From Candidatus Zixiibacteriota bacterium (lineage in GTDB: Bacteria; Zixibacteria; MSB-5A5; GN15; PGXB01): a stretch of 8,977 nucleotides of DNA. Position 1 is the stretch's first letter; every line of letters begins with the position of its first letter. Shown here one piece after another: positions 1-5,455 of this stretch. A program made the position numbers and the translations under genes. Under the pieces are notes generated by a model. The model saw only the letters and a list, made by a program, of their open reading frames with translations, was not told the origin of the DNA and searched no databases. The DNA is taken from assembly GCA_003641425.1 (NCBI GenBank), contig QNAH01000091.1:1-8977 (forward strand), read 5' to 3'.

Positions 1-1533
1 CAGAAGATCGAGGTCTTCCACCGTCGCCTTGCCTTTGGTGATATCATCGAGAATCTCATACATGCGCTGGGTTCCTTTACGGCAGGTGAAGCACTTGCCG
101 CAAGATTCCTCTTTGAGAAAACCCATAAAGTATTTGGCGATATCGACCATGCAGGTGTTATCGTCCATCACGATCATACCGCCGGAACCCATGATCGAAC
201 CGGCCTTGGTCAGGCTGTCGTAGTCGATCGGCAGATCGAACATGCTGGCGGGAATACATCCGCCCGACGGGCCGCCGGTCTGGACAGCCTTAATTTTGGC
301 ATCGCCCAGCGGACCGCCGCCGATATCATAAAGCACCTCGCGGATTTTGATTCCCAAAGGAACCTCGACCAGCCCGGTGTTTTTGATCTTGCCGACCAGC
401 GAGAAAATCTTGGTCCCGGTATTGCCGGGGACACCCACCCGGGCGTATTCGAATGCACCGCGGCTGATAATGACCGGAATATTGGCCAGTGTCTCTACAT
501 TGTTGATACAGGTCGGATAACCGTCGATACCTTTTTCGATGGGGTAAGGCGGCCGCTGCCTGGGCTCACCCATGAAACCCTCGACCGACCTGATAAGGGC
601 GGTTTCCTCGCCGCAGACAAAAGCTCCGGCTCCCCGCACGATCTCGATATCGAAATCGATACCGGTGCCGAGAATACCCTGCCCCAGCAATCCCATCTCG
701 CGGGCTTGCCGCAGACCGATCAGGGCATGCTTGATGGCCAGCGGATATTCGCTTCGGACATAGATAAAACCCTGGGTGGCGCCGATAGCGATACCGGCAA
801 TAATCATACCCTCGATAATGGCATGCGGGTTGCCCTCGAGAAGCGATCGGTCCATGTAGGCGCCGGGATCGCCCTCATCGGCGTTGCAAACAATAAACTT
901 GGGGCCTTGACCCCTGTTGGAAGCGCGGGCGAGCTTCCATTTTTTCCCGGTTGGAAAACCGGCGCCGCCGCGTCCGCGCAAACCCGATTCCAGAACCTCG
1001 TTTATAATCCAATCCGGGTCGATCTTCGAAAGAACCTTTTCAAGTGCGGCATAGCCGCCCTGCTCTATATAGTCGAAGATCCTGATCGGATCCAGCTTCT
1101 CGTTATTTCCCAGGATGGTTCGTGTTTGTTTCTGGAAAAATGGAATATCATTCTGGCTTTTATAGACCTTTTTCCCCTGAGCCTCTTTATAGATCAGCTC
1201 TTCATCGACAAATCCCCCCAAAGCTGATTCGATGACCCTGGGGACGTTTTCCATTTTTAGTTTGGGATACAGGTGCCTTCCCGGCTGAACCAGGATGAAC
1301 GGATCCATCTCGCAGAATCCCTGGCAACCCGTGATCCTGAGCGTGATCTTCTCACGCAGGTTACGCTCGATAATATATCGTTTGATTACCCTGATGATAT
1401 CGTTGGATCCGCTGGCCTGACCACCGGTCCCGGCACATACGACCAGAGTCGGTTTCTCATACTGAATATCTTTTTCACTCAATATGCGCCGGCGGAACTC
1501 AACAAATTCATCGACGGATGAAATTCTCCTCAT
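1..1533 (-). CDS. nuoF: NuoF/HydB/HndC-like NAD(P)H-binding flavin and iron-sulfur subunit (3' end cut by window)
   Basis: The minus strand is open from an ATG at 1533 to base 1, giving 511 residues with no stop. The N-terminal thioredoxin-like domain (about 1-105) has C33, C70 (TGCQGFC) and C74. The usual fourth ligand is Gly38 (CAGTGG). The FMN/NAD(H) core follows: GRGGAGFPTGKKW at 187-199, NADEGDPGA at 217-225 and GAGAFVCGEETAL at 301-313. An SLBB-like part lies near 375-425. ESCGKCFTCRKGT at 476-488 supplies three ligands of the N3-type [4Fe-4S] cluster; the fourth and any C-terminal ferredoxin domain lie outside. In this family the subunit exchanges electrons between NAD(P)H and Fe-S clusters in the cytoplasm. 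The N-terminal [2Fe-2S]-type domain resembles hydrogenase HydB/HndC rather than Complex I NuoF. The start is set by AAGGGAG seven bases upstream; a nearer ATG at 1540 is out of frame. It sits 35 bases after the nuoE-like gene, so the two are cotranscribed. The symbol is family-level only; the catalytic partner is not in the window. Confidence 0.95.
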   Translation of the reverse strand, partial: MRRISSVDEFVEFRRRILSEKDIQYEKPTLVVCAGTGGQASGSNDIIRVIKRYIIERNLREKITLRITGCQGFCEMDPFILVQPGRHLYPKLKMENVPRVIESALGGFVDEELIYKEAQGKKVYKSQNDIPFFQKQTRTILGNNEKLDPIRIFDYIEQGGYAALEKVLSKIDPDWIINEVLESGLRGRGGAGFPTGKKWKLARASNRGQGPKFIVCNADEGDPGAYMDRSLLEGNPHAIIEGMIIAGIAIGATQGFIYVRSEYPLAIKHALIGLRQAREMGLLGQGILGTGIDFDIEIVRGAGAFVCGEETALIRSVEGFMGEPRQRPPYPIEKGIDGYPTCINNVETLANIPVIISRGAFEYARVGVPGNTGTKIFSLVGKIKNTGLVEVPLGIKIREVLYDIGGGPLGDAKIKAVQTGGPSGGCIPASMFDLPIDYDSLTKAGSIMGSGGMIVMDDNTCMVDIAKYFMGFLKEESCGKCFTCRKGTQRMYEILDDITKGKATVEDLDLL

Positions 1534-1568
1534 CTTGCATCTCCCTTAAATCTTCGCATAATCGTTCA

Positions 1569-2420
1569 TCATTCGAACGAGGTGCCGCTAAGGTCCAGCA
1601 TATGTCCGCGACAGCCCCGGCGAGAGCAGATCTGGACAATACCTCCTCCCTTGACAATCATCGGGACCATCGGCGCCCCGCACTCCCCGCAACTGGCCCC
1701 GCCGATAAGCTCGGCATGGCAGTGCGGGCAGAACATCTGGACGATCGTATCGGGAGGTATTTCATGCTCCGAGTCCATATGATAACTGCCGTAGAGACTT
1801 GACAGTGTCAGGCGTCCGTGTTTGTTACCGAATGAAATCGTAACGCGGATAGCCGGATGACCATCGATCAGATGCCGAGGATCCATCAGGCTGTGATTGC
1901 ACCGGGCGCAACTGACATCGACAGGAAACACGCGTCGATCAGTTTCAATCTGGATGACATCAAGCCCCGTCTTGGCTTTCGCCAGAACGTCCCCGACCGT
2001 CGATGGTTTCATTTTCGAAAAATAATGGCCGTCCACGACGACAATCGGGCCGAGAGCGCAGGCTCCGAGACAATTGACCGTCTCGAATGTGAACTCCTTG
2101 TCCGGTGTCGTTTCCCCGGCTTTGATCCCCAGTTGATTTTCGATCTCCCGGGCAATGGCCGGACCACCTCTGACATGGCAGGCTGTTCCCAGACAGACCG
2201 AGACAAGATGTTTTCCGCGAGGTTTAAGACTGAACGCTTTATAAAATGTGGCAACACCGTAAATGTCAACCAGGGAGCGACCGGTCTCATCGGCAACCTT
2301 GCGCAAGACATCTTCCGGCAGATAACCATACTTGGCTTGTACCTCCTCAAGTATGGTTACAAGTCCGCCGTGACGTCCGTCGTTTTTTTGCAGAATATCA
2401 GAAATTTCCGCTTGCTCCAT
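1569..2420 (-). CDS. nuoE: NuoE/HydC/HndA-like [2Fe-2S] protein with C-terminal double zinc-ribbon extension
   Basis: This 283-residue protein is much longer than a typical NuoE (about 160). Residues 1-155 are NuoE-like: an N-terminal helical part with YGYLPEDVL and DIYGVATFYKAF, then a thioredoxin-like [2Fe-2S] domain with C76-x4-C81 and C117-x3-C121, all four ligands intact. It would pass electrons between its cluster and the NuoF-like partner. Residues 160-283 are an added domain with eight Cys in four pairs: C171/C174, C231/C234, C244/C247 and C265/C270. This looks like two zinc-ribbon (or rubredoxin-like) sites. Their role is unknown; a scaffold or docking surface is possible. The gene follows the Cys-rich gene by 72 bases and precedes the nuoF-like gene by 35, so the three probably form one operon. 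The start is supported by GGAAAGG eight bases upstream, which lies in the loop of a small hairpin. The symbol is family-level; hydC or hndA would be equally fair. Confidence 0.92.
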   Translation of the reverse strand: MEQAEISDILQKNDGRHGGLVTILEEVQAKYGYLPEDVLRKVADETGRSLVDIYGVATFYKAFSLKPRGKHLVSVCLGTACHVRGGPAIAREIENQLGIKAGETTPDKEFTFETVNCLGACALGPIVVVDGHYFSKMKPSTVGDVLAKAKTGLDVIQIETDRRVFPVDVSCARCNHSLMDPRHLIDGHPAIRVTISFGNKHGRLTLSSLYGSYHMDSEHEIPPDTIVQMFCPHCHAELIGGASCGECGAPMVPMIVKGGGIVQICSRRGCRGHMLDLSGTSFE

Positions 2421-2421
2421 T

Positions 2422-2441
2422 ATTCAACCTTTCCGTTGAAT
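2422..2441 (-). promoter_or_regulatory. Hairpin presenting the nuoE-like Shine-Dalgarno in its loop
   Basis: On the minus strand ATTCAAC-GGAAAG-GTTGAAT forms a perfect 7-bp stem with a 6-base loop, ending one base before the ATG at 2420. The loop holds most of the GGAAAGG ribosome-binding site. It could tune translation, serve as an RNA-binding-protein site, or be a DNA operator. The stem is AT-rich and weak, so function is uncertain. A second looser inverted repeat (ATTTCAG at 2454-2460 and CTGAAAT at 2478-2484, 17 bases apart) lies just upstream. Confidence 0.45.
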
Positions 2442-2492
2442 GTCCTCACTTCTATTTCAGGTTCACATCTTTCATATCTGAAATTAAATTTA

Positions 2493-2813
2493 TCAGCAAT
2501 ATTCCTCACAGTGCCATACACCGCTTTCCGGTCTGGGAAGAGTGCAGCTATCGCGATTGGCACAGTTGACACAAAGGCCTTTCAAAGGTCTTAAATCCGA
2601 AACCTTCTCGGTTTTCTCGGGACTGTCACCCATAACAGTATCACCCCGTTTTTCATCCGCATGCATCGGCGCTGAAAAATCATTAAAACTTTCACAGTAG
2701 ACAGCATCAAAGCCCCTCTTGGCCCGGTAAACGCAGGTGGCGGCATTGTTGCAGGTGGAACAAAGTCCAACTGAATGCTCCTGAATTGGGATAAGCACAG
2801 GAATATCCTCCAT
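2493..2813 (-). CDS. Small Cys-rich protein A with two C-x2-C-x5-C-x11/12-C motifs
   Basis: No known function is recognised. The protein has 106 residues if the ATG at 2813 is used. It carries two copies of one motif: C18-x2-C21-x5-C27-x12-C40-E-S-F, then C81-x2-C84-x5-C90-x11-C102-E-E-Y-C106. Both are introduced by Gly-Leu-Cys. A charged, Cys-free linker (about 47-77) separates them. Four Cys per motif suggests one zinc ion or Fe-S cluster per repeat. There is no signal peptide or membrane segment, so it is probably cytoplasmic. It is clearly paralogous to the protein at 3336-3626. The start is ambiguous: the ATG has only GGAAG two bases away, whereas an in-frame GTG at 2798 (Val6) sits eight bases after a strong GGAGG and would give an N-terminus about as long as that of the paralog. 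It is the first gene of the likely operon with the NuoE/NuoF-like pair, which suggests a role in assembly, electron transfer or sensing for that complex (inference). Confidence 0.85.
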   Translation of the reverse strand: MEDIPVLIPIQEHSVGLCSTCNNAATCVYRAKRGFDAVYCESFNDFSAPMHADEKRGDTVMGDSPEKTEKVSDLRPLKGLCVNCANRDSCTLPRPESGVWHCEEYC

Positions 2814-2842
2814 TGCTTCCGTTATAATCTTACCGGAAATAG

Positions 2843-2908
2843 AAAAAGGGCACGCCCGATTTTCTCGATATTAGCAAGGAGTTTGGGAAAATACGCCGGC
2901 ATGCCCTT
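2843..2908 (-). promoter_or_regulatory. Terminator-like leader hairpin upstream of Cys-rich gene A (attenuator candidate)
   Basis: In the minus-strand RNA, AAGGGCAUGCC (2908-2898) pairs over 11 bp, with one G-U, with GGCGUGCCCUU (2856-2846), and the run continues as U at 2845-2843. A nested 6-bp helix AUUUUC/GAAAAU (2892-2887 with 2864-2859) extends the hairpin inward. The strand bias is clear: the plus-strand version has a C-A mismatch and no clean U-run. It ends 29 bases before the ATG and 44 before the alternative GTG of the next gene, so it may be an attenuator, a protein-binding leader, or the end of a short independent RNA. No known riboswitch class is recognised. Confidence 0.55.
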
Positions 2909-2985
2909 GTTTATTTCACATTCGAACCAAATAAATTTTTTATCGGTGCTGTTTTGCAATGTCGCTCGCATAAGGTATATGACGT

Positions 2986-3001
2986 AACAACTTGTGTACC
3001 A
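2986..3001 (-). promoter_or_regulatory. Weak sigma-54-like promoter for the Cys-rich A / NuoE / NuoF operon
   Basis: The minus strand reads TGGTACACAAGTTGTT. GG is followed by exactly ten bases and then GT, where the consensus TGGCAC-N5-TTGC needs GC. Nine of eleven consensus positions match, but the important -12 C is T. Support comes from context: an NtrC-type activator is in the same cluster, the paralogous gene has a much better site of the same kind, and a related dyad lies at the same distance upstream. Transcription would start near 2974, giving a leader of about 160 bases that contains the terminator-like hairpin. Confidence 0.35.
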
Positions 3002-3108
3002 ACTTATTCATGGCATTGGGAAGAATGCGAAATATTTCACAAGCGGCTTATTGACAACCGCATCTTATTGTCCCACAACATTAATCATTTTTGATAATAT
3101 ACCTCTAC

Positions 3109-3126
3109 GATCATTTTTGGCTGATT
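3109..3126. promoter_or_regulatory. Candidate activator dyad upstream of the gene A promoter
   Basis: The minus strand reads AATCAGCCAAAAATGATC, with half-sites ATCAG and TGATC. It lies about 109-127 bases upstream of the candidate -24 GG, the same distance as the GATCAG/CTGATC dyad in front of gene B. The spacer is one base shorter than in that site. An overlapping second repeat (TGATT at 3122-3126 and AATCA at 3132-3136) may extend it. Assignment to the NtrC-type regulator is inference. Confidence 0.3.
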
Positions 3127-3264
3127 CGGTAAATCAAAGAACGACCGGAATCTACGGGTAAATGTGTCCCACCGGGGAAAAACTCCCCAAAATCGCAGTT
3201 TTTTTTATGTCATTAGACCGCTTATGGTTCCGTGAATTGACACATGAAATACAGGCAAAAAAGG

Positions 3265-3295
3265 AAAGGACCCGGCCGCCATGGCCGGGTCTTTT
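3265..3295 (-). terminator. Intrinsic terminator after Cys-rich gene B
   Basis: A 9-bp GC-rich stem GACCCGGCC/GGCCGGGTC (3269-3277 with 3283-3291) encloses a 5-base loop and is flanked by an A-rich and a T-rich side, so it can be extended by A-T pairs. It lies about 45 bases after the stop codon of the gene at 3336-3626. In the minus direction the tail is CTTTCCTTTTTT; in the plus direction it is TTTT. It can therefore act both ways, and it separates gene B from the gene A operon. Confidence 0.85.
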
Positions 3296-3335
3296 CAGTC
3301 AGTGAGACCGGATATTAAAATAGCAGGCAAATTTA

Positions 3336-3626
3336 CTAATGACAGGCATATTCTTCACAATAAAGGACATTCCCCGGATTGCGGTTGTTCAGGCAATCAG
3401 ATTTATGATCACAGTTGCAACACAGGCCGTTGCTGGTGTCGATCGTCTCGATAATATACTTATCAAAATCCACCGGCGTCTGCTTCTTTTCCGCGCCCGG
3501 CCGACCGGCACATTCGAACTCCTCGCAATATGTTATAGCCGCGCCTGGATTATGCCTGTAAGCGCAATCAGATATACTTTTGCAGTTACTGCATATGCCG
3601 TCATAGGCTGTCTGTAGATTATCCAT
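3336..3626 (-). CDS. Small Cys-rich protein B with two C-x2-C-x5-C-x11/12-C motifs, sigma-54 promoter
   Basis: No known function is recognised. The protein has 96 residues from the ATG at 3626, which has a strong AAAGGAGG seven bases upstream; an earlier in-frame ATG at 3680 lacks such a site. Motif 1 is C12-x2-C15-x5-C21-x12-C34-E-E-F-x-C39. Motif 2 is C69-x2-C72-x5-C78-x11-C90-E-E-Y-x-C95. The added Cys after C-E-E-[FY] gives five per motif, and C70 is an extra. The x12-then-x11 order is the same as in protein A, so one internal duplication probably preceded the gene duplication. Likely a cytoplasmic metal or Fe-S binding protein (inference). It stands alone, with its own sigma-54 promoter and its own terminator, downstream of the NtrC-type regulator gene. 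That makes it the most direct candidate target of the kinase/regulator pair. Confidence 0.88.
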   Translation of the reverse strand: MDNLQTAYDGICSNCKSISDCAYRHNPGAAITYCEEFECAGRPGAEKKQTPVDFDKYIIETIDTSNGLCCNCDHKSDCLNNRNPGNVLYCEEYACH

Positions 3627-3633
3627 CCGGGAT

Positions 3634-3640
3634 CCTCCTT
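3634..3640 (-). promoter_or_regulatory. Ribosome-binding site that fixes the gene B start
   Basis: AAGGAGG on the minus strand, seven bases before the ATG at 3626, is a near-perfect Shine-Dalgarno. It argues against the upstream in-frame ATG at 3680, which would place this sequence inside the coding region. Confidence 0.85.
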
Positions 3641-3695
3641 TATAAATATTTCCGCCGGGCAACCTGGAACCCACTGTCATTTATTTTTTATATTT

Positions 3696-3711
3696 CGCAA
3701 GAAATGTGCCG
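3696..3711 (-). promoter_or_regulatory. Sigma-54 (-24/-12) promoter of Cys-rich gene B
   Basis: The minus strand reads CGGCACATTTCTTGCG. It has the invariant GG, then GGCAC, five bases, TTGC, with the diagnostic ten bases between GG and GC. Only the outer T of TGGCAC and the outer W of TTGCW differ. Transcription would start near 3685, about 60 bases before the ATG. A short dyad TGCCG-GA-CGGCA (3707-3718) overlaps the -24 element. An NtrC-family activator gene ends about 400 bases upstream, which makes the assignment coherent. Confidence 0.8.
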
Positions 3712-3815
3712 GACGGCAGATATCGGTATTATAAGCATCGTGATTGTATGAAACATTCAATTGCCGGAAGCCATTTCAGCCGAATAATTTATTTAATAAA
3801 TAATACTGGTATCGA

Positions 3816-3834
3816 GATCAGCGATTGTCTGATC
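3816..3834. promoter_or_regulatory. Candidate upstream activator site (dyad) for the gene B sigma-54 promoter
   Basis: GATCAGCGATTGTCTGATC is a perfect 6-bp inverted repeat with a 7-base spacer, about 106-125 bases upstream of the -24 GG. That is the normal range for enhancer sites of NtrC-family activators, which carry Fis-type helix-turn-helix domains and bind dyads. Which protein binds it is not shown. Confidence 0.4.
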
Positions 3835-4114
3835 CTGCATTTCCGAGGATATCCATAACCATTTAGTTTTCATAGAGATGGAGAATATTTATCGGCAGGT
3901 TGCGCGGATTTGTATATCAATGTATCAACGATAAGTACATCATATAAAAGATCGATGGATGGTACATTAAAGCCGGTAATCAAAGTGCAAATAAATATTT
4001 ATATTTTTTTAAAATGTGGGGTATCGGTCAACAGAAATTATCAAAGGAATCATTTCAATAATCGGGGAGTTATGAACCGGTTGGGGAATAATTCACCGGG
4101 CAATTGTATCGGGA

Positions 4115-5455
4115 CTATTCCTTCTTTGTACCTTTTAATTTCTCCCGTAAGGTCTTACGATCGATTCCAAGAATTTCGGCGGCTCTGGTTTTGTTTCCCG
4201 AGACACTGGCCAGGACATTTTTAATATACTCCAGTTCGACATCGGCAAGGGTTCTGGTCAGACCGGCCGTCGAGGATATCGAAAATCTCATCTGCGGGGG
4301 AAGATCGGCAATATCGATCTTATCACTGTCGGTCATGACCACCAGGCGGTGCATCAGGTTTTCGAGTTCGCGAACATTGCCAGTCCAGTTATAGTTTCTC
4401 AGGGCGGTCAGAACCTCATCGGTAAAACGAGGGACATCCTTGCCGTATTCCTCGGCGTACTTCCCGGCAAAATGTCTTGTCAGAAGAAGGATATCGTCAT
4501 CGCGATCCCGCAACGGCGGCATCGAGATGGTTATTACCGACAGGCGGAAATAAAGATCCTCACGCAGGGCACCCTTATGAACCAGGTTGAGCAGATTCTT
4601 GTTGGTGGCGGCGACAATCCGGACATCGACCTTACGGGTTCGGCTGTCGCCGACCATACTGACCTCGCGATTCTGTAAAACCCGCAATAATTTAACCTGC
4701 ATGGTCAGAGAAGTCTCGCTGATCTCATCCAGAAATATTGTCCCACCCTCGGCGGTCTGAAAAAAACCGGCCCGCGATTCGGTGGCGCCTGTGAAAGCAC
4801 CCTTGACATGCCCGAAAAGCTCGCTTTCCAGAAGTCCCTCCGGAATACCGCCGCAGTTGACCGGGACAAAGGGAGCCGAGGCCCGAGGACTGTTATAATG
4901 AATGGCCCGTGCGACCAGTTCTTTGCCGGTTCCGCTTTCCCCGGTGATCAAAACGGTTGCTGATGTTGATGCCGCTTTACCGATGGCTTTATATATTTTT
5001 TGCATCGATACCGACTCGCCCAGCAAACCTTCCGGTGACGGCATTTTTTCCGTCTCCGCCTTCTCGGCCGCCCGGCGTGATTTCTGCTTCATCAATATTT
5101 TTTTTACGGCCGCGAAAAGCTCGTCATCGGTGAACGGTTTCGACAGATATTCTTCGGCCCCGATTTTAATCGCTTTGACAGCGCTCTCCACAGTGGCGTA
5201 GCCAGTGATCATCATCACCTCGGTATCATGCATATTCTCATGAACATGCCTTACCAGATCGAGTCCACTCACTTTCGGCATTTTTAAATCGGTGATAACA
5301 AGATCGACCGCGGTCCCGCTTAAAAACTGGATGGCCTCGGCGACTCCCCCGGCCGTAAAAACATGATACCCCTGCGATGACAGGTTCCGCTGCAGTATTT
5401 CCAGTGTATCGATGGCGTCATCCACAACCAGTATGGACGCCTTGCTCTTAGGCAT
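4115..5455 (-). CDS. NtrC-family sigma-54-dependent response regulator
   Basis: The 446-residue protein has the full three-domain layout. The receiver (1-120) has acidic D12/D13, phospho-acceptor D56, T84 and K106. The AAA+ sigma-54 activation domain (about 143-375) has Walker A GESGTGKE at 172-179, the sigma-54 contact loop GAFTGA at 219-224 and Walker B GGTIFLDE at 237-244. The C-terminal Fis-type helix-turn-helix (about 405-442) contains TRAAEILGIDRKTLREKLK. It binds enhancer DNA and, once phosphorylated, uses ATP to open sigma-54 promoters. The start overlaps the end of the kinase gene by 8 bases and has CAGGAGA upstream, so the pair is translationally coupled and is very likely a cognate two-component system. 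The next gene downstream has a near-consensus sigma-54 promoter and is a likely target (inference). All key residues are present. Confidence 0.97.
   Translation of the reverse strand: MPKSKASILVVDDAIDTLEILQRNLSSQGYHVFTAGGVAEAIQFLSGTAVDLVITDLKMPKVSGLDLVRHVHENMHDTEVMMITGYATVESAVKAIKIGAEEYLSKPFTDDELFAAVKKILMKQKSRRAAEKAETEKMPSPEGLLGESVSMQKIYKAIGKAASTSATVLITGESGTGKELVARAIHYNSPRASAPFVPVNCGGIPEGLLESELFGHVKGAFTGATESRAGFFQTAEGGTIFLDEISETSLTMQVKLLRVLQNREVSMVGDSRTRKVDVRIVAATNKNLLNLVHKGALREDLYFRLSVITISMPPLRDRDDDILLLTRHFAGKYAEEYGKDVPRFTDEVLTALRNYNWTGNVRELENLMHRLVVMTDSDKIDIADLPPQMRFSISSTAGLTRTLADVELEYIKNVLASVSGNKTRAAEILGIDRKTLREKLKGTKKE

Larger units (their letters stand above)
2814..3335. other. Intergenic region between the two Cys-rich genes
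   Basis: No credible gene is seen in these 522 bases; the only open frames are short and lack ribosome-binding sites. The region holds, from right to left, the terminator of gene B, a dyad, a weak sigma-54-like promoter and the leader hairpin of gene A. Two further small structures are present. One is GGGGA/TCCCC with a 5-base loop at 3174-3188, followed ten bases later on the plus strand by eight T. The other is the palindrome GAAATATTTC at 3029-3038, flanked by TGc and aCA, about 28 bases upstream of the -24-like site. Neither can be given a function. Confidence 0.6.
3627..4114. other. Intergenic region between the NtrC-type regulator and Cys-rich gene B
   Basis: These 488 AT-rich bases contain no credible gene. 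They hold the gene B sigma-54 promoter, its ribosome-binding site and the GATCAG/CTGATC dyad. Other palindromes are AT-only and could arise by composition: ATTTATT-T-AATAAAT near 3787-3801 and ATAAATATTTAT at 3991-4002. No convincing terminator was found after the regulator stop codon at 4115; the CCGGT/ACCGG repeat near 4077-4098 has only 5-bp arms and no T-run. Confidence 0.55.

Noticed and set aside
706..1227. Plus-strand open frame of 173 codons
   Set aside because: It is the shadow of the NuoF-like gene, whose FMN/NAD motifs are read on the other strand.
1857..2594. Plus-strand open frame of 245 codons
   Set aside because: It is opposite the NuoE-like gene and the end of the Cys-rich gene A, which have clear motifs; the antisense protein shows nothing recognisable.
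3174..3206. GGGGA/TCCCC hairpin followed by eight T on the plus strand
   Set aside because: The T-run starts ten bases after the stem and no plus-strand gene precedes it, so a terminator call is not supported.
3627..3680. Longer start for Cys-rich gene B at 3680
   Set aside because: It would translate through the strong AAGGAGG site, has no good ribosome-binding site, and adds residues lacking any counterpart in the paralog.
3991..4002. Palindrome ATAAATATTTAT
   Set aside because: It is purely A/T in an AT-rich stretch and expected from composition; it has no GC stem to act as a terminator.
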